62,946 nucleotides of DNA from Flavobacterium macrobrachii. GTDB taxonomy: Bacteria; Bacteroidota; Bacteroidia; Flavobacteriales; Flavobacteriaceae. Where the stretch lies: positions 1-62,946 of the forward strand of contig NZ_JACTAC010000009.1 of NCBI RefSeq assembly GCF_014486675.1, read 5' to 3'. Numbering within the stretch: position 1 is the stretch's first letter; each line of letters opens with the position of its first letter. A program made the translations under genes and the position numbers. The notes beneath the pieces were generated by a model, which ran no database searches, was not told the origin of the DNA, and worked only from the letters and a program-made list of their open reading frames with translations. This document shows positions 9,358 to 17,191 of this stretch, piece after piece.

Positions 9358-9630
9358 TTAAATTTTTAAAACACGTTTACAAAATTGATACGATAAATAT
9401 ATTCCAAAACCGAAGATTAAAACAAATTGAAAAGTAGAAGGATAAGCATGACAACCATTCCAACTTGGGAAATCGTATAGTAAGTTGATTAACCAATTAT
9501 TACCGCTATGATGATCGTCACAACTATCAGGAATCAGTAAGCTTTCAATAATAGAGGAAATAAAAATCGAAATTATTATTCCTGGAATGGAAAATAGAAT
9601 TAGGAAAATTATTTTATTGAATTTTGGCAA
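9358..9630 (-). CDS. small membrane protein, unrecognised
   Basis: A 90-residue frame with two hydrophobic stretches (about residues 7-30 and 66-82) separated by a loop with DSCDDHHSGNNW and two further cysteines or histidines (NGCHAYP). That layout suggests a two-span protein with an extracytoplasmic Cys/His loop. I do not recognise a family. The only plausible start is TTG at 9628-9630 (MPKFNK), which lowers confidence. It is convergent with the toxin gene, with 1 bp between stops, and could be cargo that arrived with the toxin-antitoxin pair (inference). Confidence 0.5.
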   Translation of the reverse strand: MPKFNKIIFLILFSIPGIIISIFISSIIESLLIPDSCDDHHSGNNWLINLLYDFPSWNGCHAYPSTFQFVLIFGFGIYLSYQFCKRVLKI

Positions 9631-9860
9631 ATTATTAATTTATTTTAAGATTTTGAGCAATAGTTGTTTACATCTAAATATTATAAGATTCCTCATTTCT
9701 CGGAGCGACAAGATTATTTACAGATATTTAATATTTATATTATTTTGCAGATTGAAGAAGTTAATGACTTTGAACATAAATACTGTGTATTAAGATAATT
9801 ATCATTAGGGATGAAAATTTTCCAATTGATAAAAATAAAAATGACTAATATTTACTGTAC
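9631..9860. other. gene-free AT-rich spacer
   Basis: No frame with a supported start and no clear hairpin or promoter pair was found in these 230 bp. The stretch separates two unrecognised minus-strand genes and may be decayed DNA. Confidence 0.4.
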
Positions 9861-10388
9861 TTACTCATAATAATCCACAAAAGATAAGTTTTCAGCATTG
9901 ATTCTCACATCGTATAATCCAACGAAATAATTTTCTAAGTCAGTTACTGTTTTTTTTTCGTCATTATATACAATATTCACGAGAATTCTTTTCCTTCCCA
10001 AACTATCAATTAATCCAACATATTGTTTGTCGAGTTGATTAAAATTTTTCTGTGTATATCTAGCCAATATTAGATTTTCTTTGTAAGCCTTTGTAGAGAC
10101 TTCATCTCTTAAATTGATTAAATTATATAAATCATTTCTCTTTTTGTATTTGTAATAGTTTTTCTGAAGTTTTTTATTGATTATTAAAATGTCAGAAATA
10201 CTAGGATTGAAAAATTTACGGTAATCATACTTTTGACTATAAGCCGAGTCAAAAATCATAATCTTTGAATTTGTAAATTCTACTAGAGAGCCATTTGGAA
10301 CTGAATGTACTTTGTATTCAATATTTTTTGAAGAATTACACGAAATCGAAATCAGGCATAATGAGAGTATTTTGATTATAGTTTTCAT
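9861..10388 (-). CDS. lipoprotein, unrecognised, 175 aa
   Basis: A 175-residue protein with a lipoprotein signal: a hydrophobic start and the lipobox ISISC near residue 17, so the mature protein would begin with a lipidated cysteine followed by NSSKNIE. The rest is lysine- and tyrosine-rich without a motif I recognise. A helical segment (KKLQKNYYKYKKRNDLYNL) lies mid-protein and acidic residues near the end (NAENLSFVDYYE). It is probably anchored to the periplasmic face of a membrane. It lies 17 bp downstream of the acyl-CoA carboxylase gene on the same strand, so it may be read from the same transcript, but no functional link is evident. Confidence 0.6.
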   Translation of the reverse strand: MKTIIKILSLCLISISCNSSKNIEYKVHSVPNGSLVEFTNSKIMIFDSAYSQKYDYRKFFNPSISDILIINKKLQKNYYKYKKRNDLYNLINLRDEVSTKAYKENLILARYTQKNFNQLDKQYVGLIDSLGRKRILVNIVYNDEKKTVTDLENYFVGLYDVRINAENLSFVDYYE

Positions 10389-10405
10389 AGATGCGTATAA
10401 CTATA

Positions 10406-12034
10406 TTAAACCTGAATAACTCCCAAATTAAATTTTTTCTCAACAGGCGCATGATTTGCCGCTTCAATTCCCATAGAAATCCAAGTTCTGGTTTCTAGCG
10501 GATCGATAATTGCATCGGTCCAAAGTCGTGCCGCAGCATAATAAGGAGAAACTTGCGCATCATATCGTGCTTTGATTTTGTCAAACAGTTCTTGTTCTTT
10601 TACTTCATCTACAATTTCGCCTTTGGCTTTTAAGGAAGAAGCTTCGATTTGCGCTAAAACTTTGGCTGCTTGTGTTCCGCCCATAACTGCAAGTTCCGCA
10701 CTTGGCCAAGCAAATATCAATCTTGGATCATAGGCTTTTCCACACATGGCATAATTTCCGGCACCATAAGAATTCCCAACGACAACGGTGAATTTTGGAA
10801 CAACCGAATTGGAAACAGCATTCACCATTTTAGCTCCATCTTTTATAATTCCGCCGTGTTCCGATTTACTTCCAACCATAAAACCCGTTACGTCTTGAAG
10901 GAAAACCAACGGAATTTTCTTTTGGTTACAATTGGCAATAAATCGTGTGGCTTTATCGGCTGAACTGGAATAAATTACGCCTCCAAATTCAATTTCTCCT
11001 TTTTTGGTTTTAGAAACTGTTCGTTGATTGGCAACAATTCCAACAGCCCAACCGTCAATTCTGGCATAACAAGTGATGATTGATTTTCCATAATCAGGTT
11101 TGTACATATCCATTTCAGAATTGTCAACCAGTCGTTTGATGATTTCCATCATATCGTATTGATCACTTCTTGATTTTGGAATAATACCATAGATGTCTTT
11201 TTCTTCCAAGGCTGGTTTTTGTGGTTTTTCACGATTGAAACCCGCTTTTTCATAATCGCCTATTTTTCCAACAATACTTTTTATTCTGTCCAACGCATCT
11301 TTATCGTCTTTGGCTTTATAATCGGTCACACCCGAAATTTCGCAATGCGTGGTTGCGCCACCCAATGTTTCATTGTCAATATTTTCACCGATTGCAGCTT
11401 TAACCAAATAGCTTCCCGCAAGAAATATACTTCCGGTTTTATCTACAATCATCGCTTCGTCACTCATGATGGGCAAATAGGCACCACCAGCAACACAACT
11501 TCCCATTACGGCAGCAATTTGGGTAATTCCCATACTTGACATGATAGCATTGTTTCTAAAAATGCGACCAAAATGTTCCTTATCTGGAAAAATTTCGTCT
11601 TGCATTGGTAAATAAACTCCAGCAGAATCTACTAAATAGATAATTGGAAGGCGATTTTCCATAGCAATTTCTTGCGCACGAAGGTTCTTTTTTCCAGTAA
11701 TTGGAAACCAAGCACCCGCTTTTACGGTAGCATCATTAGCCACAACAATGCATTGTTTTCCTTTGATATAACCCATTTTTACCACAACACCGCCAGATGG
11801 ACAACCGCCGTGTTCAGCATACATTCCGTCGCCAACAAAAGCACCAATTTCGATACTTTTTACTTTTTCATCAAGCAGATAATCAATACGTTCGCGAGCG
11901 GTCATTTTGCCTTCGGCATGAAGTTTTTCAATACGTTTTTCGCCTCCACCAAGTTTAACTTTGGCAAAACGCTGTTTTAAATCTGATAATAAAAGTCTGT
12001 TATGATCTTCGTTTTTGTTGAAGTTGATATCCAT
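10406..12034 (-). CDS. acyl-CoA carboxylase beta (carboxyltransferase) subunit, methylcrotonyl-CoA carboxylase-like
   Basis: A 542-residue biotin-dependent carboxyltransferase of the crotonase fold. It has the N-terminal half with GKMTARERIDYLLD and GGCPSGG, and the oxyanion-hole glycines in MGSCVAGGAYLP. The SIFLAGSYLVKAAIGE segment and the C-terminal GNSYGAGNYAMCGKAYDP and AVMGGTQAAKVL motifs complete it. By memory it resembles the beta subunit of methylcrotonyl-CoA carboxylase more than that of propionyl-CoA carboxylase, which would place it in leucine breakdown. No biotin carboxylase or other leucine gene lies nearby, so the substrate is uncertain. A biotinylated alpha subunit must be encoded elsewhere. 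Confidence 0.88.
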   Translation of the reverse strand: MDINFNKNEDHNRLLLSDLKQRFAKVKLGGGEKRIEKLHAEGKMTARERIDYLLDEKVKSIEIGAFVGDGMYAEHGGCPSGGVVVKMGYIKGKQCIVVANDATVKAGAWFPITGKKNLRAQEIAMENRLPIIYLVDSAGVYLPMQDEIFPDKEHFGRIFRNNAIMSSMGITQIAAVMGSCVAGGAYLPIMSDEAMIVDKTGSIFLAGSYLVKAAIGENIDNETLGGATTHCEISGVTDYKAKDDKDALDRIKSIVGKIGDYEKAGFNREKPQKPALEEKDIYGIIPKSRSDQYDMMEIIKRLVDNSEMDMYKPDYGKSIITCYARIDGWAVGIVANQRTVSKTKKGEIEFGGVIYSSSADKATRFIANCNQKKIPLVFLQDVTGFMVGSKSEHGGIIKDGAKMVNAVSNSVVPKFTVVVGNSYGAGNYAMCGKAYDPRLIFAWPSAELAVMGGTQAAKVLAQIEASSLKAKGEIVDEVKEQELFDKIKARYDAQVSPYYAAARLWTDAIIDPLETRTWISMGIEAANHAPVEKKFNLGVIQV

Positions 12035-12183
12035 TTTGTAAAATATATTGCTGTTGTTTTATTCGGGTTGCTAATCTACGAAAACGTTTTCAAAGCCAAA
12101 AATTATACTAATTTAAGTATGATTTTCTAATGTTAACAAATTGTAAATTTCATTTAAAATGACAAATATATATTTAATATTCA

Positions 12184-12207
12184 CTTAACATTAGAGTAAT
12201 ACATTTG
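12184..12207 (+). promoter_or_regulatory. promoter and shared motif ahead of the phosphate uptake genes
   Basis: TACATTTG at 12200-12207 fits the -7 element. Directly upstream is CTTAACATTAGAGTA (12184-12198), which recurs as CTTAACATTGGAGTA before the lysine-rich gene at 15676. The shared motif may be a regulator site, possibly for phosphate control; that role is inference. Confidence 0.45.
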
Positions 12208-12224
12208 CATCAAATTTTAACGTC

Positions 12225-12869
12225 ATGACATTAAACAACATCTTCCAGTTTTTAGTTCCAAAAGATAAAAAATTCTTTCCACTTTTTGAACAAGCAGCAT
12301 CCAATTTAGTTTTACTAGCAGAAACTTTGCACGAAGCCGTAAATGCACCAAAAGTTGAGCGCGAAGAATATTTCAAAAAAGTAGAAGAACTTGAGGCAAC
12401 TCTTGAAGAAATTACTCATAAGACTCACTTAGAATTAAGTAGAAATTTCATTACTCCATTTGATAGAGAAGATATTCATGCTTTGGTAAAAGCTATGGAT
12501 AACGTTGCTGATTACATGCACGGAGCATCGAGTAGAATGCGTTTGTATCAAGTAGATAAAATTACAAAATCTATTCGAAAATTAACCGAAATTAATGTGG
12601 AAGCATGTCAATTGATACAAGTTGGTATCAGAGAATTGAAAGACATGAAAGATCACAAAGCGATTAAAGATACTTGTAAAAAAATCAATAAATTAGAAAG
12701 TAAAGCGGATTCAGTTTTTGATAAAGCTGTTGCCGATATTTTTGAGAATGAAACCGATGTAAAAAACATCATTAAATACAAAGAAGTACTTTCAGCCTTA
12801 GAATCTGCATCAGATAAATGTAAAAGTGTTTCTAACGTAATGGAACAAATTTCAGTAAAACATTCATAA
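12225..12869 (+). CDS. DUF47 (PhoU-like) protein, partner of the phosphate permease
   Basis: A 214-residue all-helical protein of the DUF47/PhoU-like family, with the typical start (FQFLVPKDKKFFPLFEQAASNL), the acidic centre TPFDREDIHALVKAMDNVADYMHG and C-terminal helices. DUF47 proteins are usually encoded immediately before a PiT permease, exactly as here (28 bp gap), and are thought to control it. The FDREDIH segment resembles the metal-binding acidic motif of PhoU. It is likely a cytoplasmic, possibly membrane-associated modulator of phosphate uptake. It has its own promoter (TACATTTG at 12200). Confidence 0.87.
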   Translation: MTLNNIFQFLVPKDKKFFPLFEQAASNLVLLAETLHEAVNAPKVEREEYFKKVEELEATLEEITHKTHLELSRNFITPFDREDIHALVKAMDNVADYMHGASSRMRLYQVDKITKSIRKLTEINVEACQLIQVGIRELKDMKDHKAIKDTCKKINKLESKADSVFDKAVADIFENETDVKNIIKYKEVLSALESASDKCKSVSNVMEQISVKHS

Positions 12870-12897
12870 TTAATCTTTAAAAAATTAAACATTATTT

Positions 12898-14211
12898 ATG
12901 GATTTTACATTATTAATTGTCATCATTTTTTTAGCACTTGTTTTTGATTACATCAATGGTTTTCATGATGCGGCAAATTCAATTGCTACTATTGTGGCAA
13001 CTAAGGTTTTAACACCTTTTCAAGCGGTTCTTTGGGCAGCAGTTTTTAACTTTATGGCCTATTGGGTTTTTGGGTTTGGTGTTGCCGATACGGTTGCAAA
13101 AACAGCTCATACCAGCAGTATTGATTTGGTTGTTATTCTTGCCGGAGTTATTGCGGCAATTATTTGGAATTTATTGACTTGGTGGAAAGGTATTCCATCA
13201 TCGTCTTCTCATACTTTAATTGGTGGTTTTGCCGGTGCAGCAATTGCGCATGGTTTTTATGATGCCAATGTTCCTGTGGAAGATTATGGTTTTAAAATTG
13301 TAAACTGGTTAAAAGATGCCAAAGAAGGTGAATTATTGCCATCTGGAGTAATGATTGTAATTTTATTTATTGTTTTTGCTCCATTATTAGGAATGATAAT
13401 TTCCTATCTTATTTCACTTTGGTTAATGTATTCGTCAAAGAAAAATATAGGGCCAAAAGTTTTAACTGTAGTATTGATGCTTTTAGTATTATGGTTTTTA
13501 AGTTCGGTTTTAAAATTTGATTACGTTCCAGAAAAGGCAATGTTTCATAATAAATTTTGGTATTTCATTAGTGAACCACATAATATTAAATGGTTTTTGG
13601 TTGCTTTTATTTTCTACAGTTTGGCAATATTTAATTTACTTTTCAGTAGTTTTTCAACAGCTACAGCCGAGAGAGTTTTGAAGAAGATGCAATTATTATC
13701 TTCGGCAGCATTTAGTCTTGGTCATGGTGGAAACGACTCTCAAAAAGTAATGGGAATTATTGCTGCTGCGGTAATGGTTTATGTAAAATCAAATCCAGAT
13801 GCAGAATTATCTATTGGCGGAATTTTAGACTTGCATATCGATATTGACAAAGGTACAATGCCAGGTTGGATTCCATTAACATGTTATACTGTTATTGCAT
13901 TGGGAACTTTAAGCGGTGGATGGAAAATTGTAAAAACAATGGGTTCCAAAATTACTAAAGTTACCGCTTTTGAAGGTGTTGTAGCTGAATCGGCTGGAGC
14001 ATTAACTTTATTTTCTACAGAACATTTTAAAATTCCAGTATCAACAACGCATACTATCACAGGTTCAATCATTGGAGTAGGAGTTACTAAAAGAGTTTCT
14101 GCTGTTCGTTGGGGTGTAACCGTAAAACTATTGTGGGCTTGGATTTTAACTATTCCCGTTTCTGCTCTTTTAGCAGCATTGACTTATTATCTACTAAAAT
14201 TATTTTTATAA
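12898..14211 (+). CDS. pit: inorganic phosphate transporter, PiT family
   Basis: A 437-residue polytopic membrane protein. Both PiT signature repeats are seen: FDYINGFHDAANSIATIVAT at the N-terminus and FSLGHGGNDSQKVMGIIAAA near residue 280. Two further family segments are SSSHTLIGGFAGAAIAHG and STTHTITGSIIGVGVTKR. PiT proteins take up metal-phosphate by proton (or sodium) symport with lower affinity than the Pst system. A large hydrophilic insertion (about residues 190-230) separates the two halves. It forms an operon with the DUF47 gene before it and ends at a clear terminator (14229-14257). A porin of the phosphate-selective family follows. Confidence 0.92.
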   Translation: MDFTLLIVIIFLALVFDYINGFHDAANSIATIVATKVLTPFQAVLWAAVFNFMAYWVFGFGVADTVAKTAHTSSIDLVVILAGVIAAIIWNLLTWWKGIPSSSSHTLIGGFAGAAIAHGFYDANVPVEDYGFKIVNWLKDAKEGELLPSGVMIVILFIVFAPLLGMIISYLISLWLMYSSKKNIGPKVLTVVLMLLVLWFLSSVLKFDYVPEKAMFHNKFWYFISEPHNIKWFLVAFIFYSLAIFNLLFSSFSTATAERVLKKMQLLSSAAFSLGHGGNDSQKVMGIIAAAVMVYVKSNPDAELSIGGILDLHIDIDKGTMPGWIPLTCYTVIALGTLSGGWKIVKTMGSKITKVTAFEGVVAESAGALTLFSTEHFKIPVSTTHTITGSIIGVGVTKRVSAVRWGVTVKLLWAWILTIPVSALLAALTYYLLKLFL

Positions 14212-14228
14212 TATTTTGATACATTATC

Positions 14229-14257
14229 AAGCCAACTGTTATGGTTGGCTTTTTTTA
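14229..14257 (+). terminator. terminator of the DUF47-pit operon
   Basis: AAGCCAAC, a 7-nt loop, GTTGGCTT and a run of T. It separates the permease operon from the porin gene. Confidence 0.85.
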
Positions 14258-14339
14258 TAACTTATTGATGTTTGTTATTAAATCATTTAGAAAACGTCAA
14301 ATTTTTGTAAACAACACTAACTAATTATACAAATTCAGA

Positions 14340-15563
14340 ATGAAGAAAATACTATTACTAAGTTTATTCTTTATATCCTTTATCGGAACTTCACAGGTTA
14401 CCATAAAGCAAACTAAAGACGATAACGACTTAAAACTTTCTGCTTTACCTTATTATAGTTTTGGAAAAGGTTTAGGATTGACTTCGCCAGATAGTATTTT
14501 TCAATTGAACATTCGTTTTAGAATGCAAAACCGAGTAACTTATCTTGAAAACGATGGTGAAAATGGTGCTTATGATGGACAAATCCGTCGTTTGCGTTTG
14601 CGTTTTGATGGGTATGTAGGTAATCCGAAGTTTCTTTACGCCATTCAATTATCTTTTGCGCCAGGTGATGTTGGTGAAATTCGTGAAGGCGAAAACATCA
14701 ACATTATTCGTGATGCAGTCGTTTTTTATAGACCAAATAGACATTGGAATCTTAGTTTTGGGCAAACAAAATTACCCGGAAATCGTCAGCGTATTAACTC
14801 TTCTGGAGGTTTGCAATTGACGGATAGAACAATTAATAATGCCAAATTTACAGTTGATAGAGATTTTGGTTTTCAAGTTCATAATTTGAATGAATTCAAA
14901 GATAAATTTTCTTATAATTTTAAAGCTGCAATTTCAACTGGCGAAGGACGAAACAGCACCGAAAAACCTGATGATGGCGTTGCTGTTACTGGAAAAGTTG
15001 AAGCCTTTCCTTTTGGAGCATTTTCCAAAGACGGAACTAATTTTGAAGGAGACATTGTTCGCGAAAAGAAACCAAAATTAATGGTATCGGGTGCTTTTCA
15101 ACAAAATAATCATGCGAGAAGAACACAAGGTCAATTAGGTAATGATTTATTTGATACACGAACGATGAAATCCGTTATGCTTGATGCCATGTTTAAATAC
15201 AACGGTTGGGCTGCTATGATGAGTTATATGTCGAGAACTACTAATAAAAATGCGGTAACCTTCAATCCTGATGATATTACTGAAACCAGTTTTGCTTATG
15301 TTGGAAACGGATTTGACTATCAAGCCAGTTACAATACAAAATCCAATTATGAATTTATTGCGCGTTATTCAGTTCAAAATGTAGCCAATGACATTCGTGC
15401 CTTGGCACCAAATACTAAGCAATATTCTATTGGTGTAACCAAATACATTTGGGAACATGCGTTCAAACTTCAAACCGAATTGAATTTTGATACATTAAAT
15501 TTTGCCGACGGAACTACTAAAAACAACTGGTATTTGCGTTTTCAAGTAGAAATAGGAATTTAA
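14340..15563 (+). CDS. outer-membrane porin of the phosphate-selective porin O/P family
   Basis: A 407-residue protein with a signal peptide (about residues 1-19, ending GTSQ) and a beta-barrel pattern of alternating residues with aromatic girdles. It has the RIRRLRLRFDGYVGN-like strand (here QIRRLRLRFDGYVGN) and the LSFGQTKLPGNRQRINSSGGLQ segment typical of Pfam porin O/P members in Bacteroidota. It ends in an aromatic beta strand (LRFQVEIGI). Placed just behind the DUF47-PiT operon, it is a good candidate for the outer-membrane route by which phosphate reaches the inner-membrane permease. The phosphate preference is inferred from family and context. It is probably transcribed separately because a terminator precedes it. 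Confidence 0.82.
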   Translation: MKKILLLSLFFISFIGTSQVTIKQTKDDNDLKLSALPYYSFGKGLGLTSPDSIFQLNIRFRMQNRVTYLENDGENGAYDGQIRRLRLRFDGYVGNPKFLYAIQLSFAPGDVGEIREGENINIIRDAVVFYRPNRHWNLSFGQTKLPGNRQRINSSGGLQLTDRTINNAKFTVDRDFGFQVHNLNEFKDKFSYNFKAAISTGEGRNSTEKPDDGVAVTGKVEAFPFGAFSKDGTNFEGDIVREKKPKLMVSGAFQQNNHARRTQGQLGNDLFDTRTMKSVMLDAMFKYNGWAAMMSYMSRTTNKNAVTFNPDDITETSFAYVGNGFDYQASYNTKSNYEFIARYSVQNVANDIRALAPNTKQYSIGVTKYIWEHAFKLQTELNFDTLNFADGTTKNNWYLRFQVEIGI

Positions 15564-15587
15564 TTTCAAAAAAAAGAAACAAAATTT

Positions 15588-15634
15588 ACTCCAATGTTAA
15601 GTTTTTACTCAAAATGAAAACTTAACATTGGAGT
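15588..15634. repeat. 18-bp perfect inverted repeat upstream of the lysine-rich gene
   Basis: ACTCCAATGTTAAGTTTT (15588-15605) and its exact complement (15617-15634), 11-nt loop. It is not followed by a T-run on the plus strand. The right arm contains CTTAACATTGGAGT, the motif also present before the DUF47 gene, so it may be an operator or a hairpin closing the porin mRNA. Confidence 0.75.
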
Positions 15635-15648
15635 ATCGTTTTATATAA

Positions 15649-15656
15649 TACATTTG
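15649..15656 (+). promoter_or_regulatory. -7 element of the lysine-rich protein gene
   Basis: TACATTTG inside TAATACATTTG, 19 bp before the ATG at 15676. The same TAATACATTTG string precedes the DUF47 gene. Confidence 0.5.
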
Positions 15657-15675
15657 TTTATAAATTTCTATTCTT

Positions 15676-16137
15676 ATGATCAAAAGAAAACCAACACAAA
15701 CCAGCGAAGTTTCAGAAACTATTAAAGAAGTGATTACTACAAATGAAACCCCAAACACTGAAACATCAGAAACAGAAGCAAAACCAAAACCAGCCAGAAG
15801 AAGAACGACTAAAGTTGTTCAACCTATTGTTGAAGAAGCTAATGATGTAGTGGAAGAAAACCAGCCAGTTGTTGAAAATACTGATTCCGAAGCAATTTCT
15901 CAATCGGATATTTTAGAAGAAGCTGCTGCCATTGCTAAAAAGATACAGTCCAAAAAAGCTAAGGAAAAGGCTAAAGCTAAAGCAAAGGAAAAACAGAAAA
16001 AGAAAAAAGCTAAGGAAAAAGAAAAGCTAAGAGCCAAAAAAGCGAAAGAGAAAAAGAAAAAGAAAGAAAAAATTAAAAAAGCCAAGCAAAAAGCTAAAGA
16101 AAAGAAAAAGTCAAAATCCAAAAAGAAGAAGAAGTAA
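15676..16137 (+). CDS. lysine/alanine/glutamate-rich low-complexity protein, 153 aa
   Basis: A 153-residue protein in two parts. Residues 1-85 are acidic and threonine-rich (many TSE/TET repeats and a basic patch ARRRTTKVV). Residues 90-153 consist almost only of K, A and E in repeating KAKEK and KKAKEK units, ending in a run of lysines. I see no enzyme motif. The tail resembles histone H1-like or nucleic-acid-binding tails and could also form a long charged helix. It has a consensus promoter, a preceding 18-bp hairpin and its own terminator (16159-16187), which support it as an expressed gene. DNA or RNA binding is inference only. Confidence 0.65.
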   Translation: MIKRKPTQTSEVSETIKEVITTNETPNTETSETEAKPKPARRRTTKVVQPIVEEANDVVEENQPVVENTDSEAISQSDILEEAAAIAKKIQSKKAKEKAKAKAKEKQKKKKAKEKEKLRAKKAKEKKKKKEKIKKAKQKAKEKKKSKSKKKKK

Positions 16138-16158
16138 GAGTTTGAATTTTAAATAAAC

Positions 16159-16187
16159 GAGCCGATGTATTTTTACGTCGGCTTTTT
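16159..16187 (+). terminator. terminator of the lysine-rich protein gene
   Basis: GAGCCGATGT, a 6-nt loop, ACGTCGGCTT and a T-run. It lies within a longer possible reading frame of the next gene and so supports the downstream start at 16243. Confidence 0.8.
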
Positions 16188-16242
16188 TAATATGCGATTA
16201 ACAATTGTTTGTTTAACTAATGTTTACATTTACCAAAAAAAG

Positions 16243-17007
16243 ATGAAGACAAAATTATTTTTTCTAAGCATCATTTTTCTCCCAATGATGGCAACAGCTC
16301 AATTGAAACCCTTTGAGTACAATGATGGACAGCAAGTTCTGAGCGGATTTGGAATTAAACCAAAAAAAGAATTAGATGGCAAACCAGCAGTACTTATCCT
16401 TCCAGCGTGGATGGGAATTGATGAACATTCTAAAGAAACAGCAATCAAATTAGCAGCTTTAGGATATTATGCTTTTGTAGCCGATATTTATGGCAAAGAC
16501 AGCCGTCCAAAGAACACCTCAGAAGCTGGACAAAAAGCGGGTTTTTTCAAAAATAATTTTACAGAATATCAAAACAGAATTCAATTGGCATTGGCACAAT
16601 TAATAAAATTAGGAGCTAATCCTGATAAAGTGGTCGTTATGGGATATTGCTTTGGTGGAACAGGAGCGATTGAAGCAGCAAGAGGAAATTTAAAAGTGCA
16701 AGGCGCAGTTTCTTTCCATGGCGGATTAGGTAAAGAACCAACTAGAGCTACGGATAAAATTACCCTAAAAGTTTTGGTATTACACGGTGCAGACGATCCA
16801 TTTGTACCAAAAGCTGAAATTGAAAATTTTCAAACCGAAATGAGAAATTCGGGTGCCGATTGGCAAATGATTTATTACGCCAATGCGGTTCATGCTTTTA
16901 CACATAAAGATGCTGGCGATGACAATAGCAAAGGCGCAGCTTATAACGAGCTAGCCGACAAACGTTCATGGATTGCCTTTCTGAATTTTCTAAAAGAAGT
17001 ATTGTAG
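16243..17007 (+). CDS. dienelactone hydrolase family protein, exported
   Basis: A 254-residue alpha/beta hydrolase. The nucleophile elbow is GYCFGG, with cysteine as nucleophile as in dienelactone hydrolases, and the acid is in HGADDPFVP. The histidine is in AVHAFTHKDAG near the C-terminus. A signal peptide (about residues 1-19, ending ATAQ) points to export. The start was set at ATG 16243 because the longer frame from 16165 runs through the upstream terminator and only the shorter one begins with a normal signal peptide. The natural substrate is not known; members of this family hydrolyse a range of esters and lactones. Confidence 0.85.
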   Translation: MKTKLFFLSIIFLPMMATAQLKPFEYNDGQQVLSGFGIKPKKELDGKPAVLILPAWMGIDEHSKETAIKLAALGYYAFVADIYGKDSRPKNTSEAGQKAGFFKNNFTEYQNRIQLALAQLIKLGANPDKVVVMGYCFGGTGAIEAARGNLKVQGAVSFHGGLGKEPTRATDKITLKVLVLHGADDPFVPKAEIENFQTEMRNSGADWQMIYYANAVHAFTHKDAGDDNSKGAAYNELADKRSWIAFLNFLKEVL

Positions 17008-17025
17008 TCGATTTAAAACCACAAG

Positions 17026-17067
17026 AAAAGCCCAAAATAATTTTATAGTTATTTCGGGCTTTTTTTA
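17026..17067 (+). terminator. terminator after the hydrolase gene, also left end of the direct repeat
   Basis: AAGCCCAAAATAA and TTATTTCGGGCTT form the stem, followed by a T-run. The right half of this terminator is the beginning of the direct repeat copy at 17044-17103. Confidence 0.75.
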
Positions 17068-17103
17068 TGCTATGCTATAAAAATACAAAAGTCGACCTGG
17101 AGC
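17044..17103. repeat. left copy of imperfect 60-bp direct repeat flanking the Mrr-like gene
   Basis: Starts in the right arm of the hydrolase terminator and continues through TATGCTATAAAAATACAAA. Compared by eye with 18303-18361 there are about 7 differences in 60 positions, one of them a T-run length change. Confidence 0.75.
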
Positions 17104-17191
17104 TATTGTCTATTGTGTTACGTTAGAGTTTTGTTTTTTGGATTATTTTGAAATAATGTTTTTTATTGAGGTTTTGCGATAGTAACGGTTG

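Noticed and set aside
12231..12238. TTAAACAA at the start of the DUF47 coding sequence
   Set aside because: No partner at the operator spacing and not in a light-related gene.
15900..16121. Minus-strand frame rich in F, L and A opposite the lysine-rich gene
   Set aside because: It is the complement of AAA/AAG/GCT codons and has no start or promoter of its own.
16209..16216. Single TTGTTTAA near the dienelactone hydrolase start
   Set aside because: No TTAAACAA partner 16 bp downstream; a lone 8-mer is expected by chance in AT-rich DNA.
16165..16242. Upstream ATG for the dienelactone hydrolase
   Set aside because: The extension crosses the preceding terminator and would bury the signal peptide.
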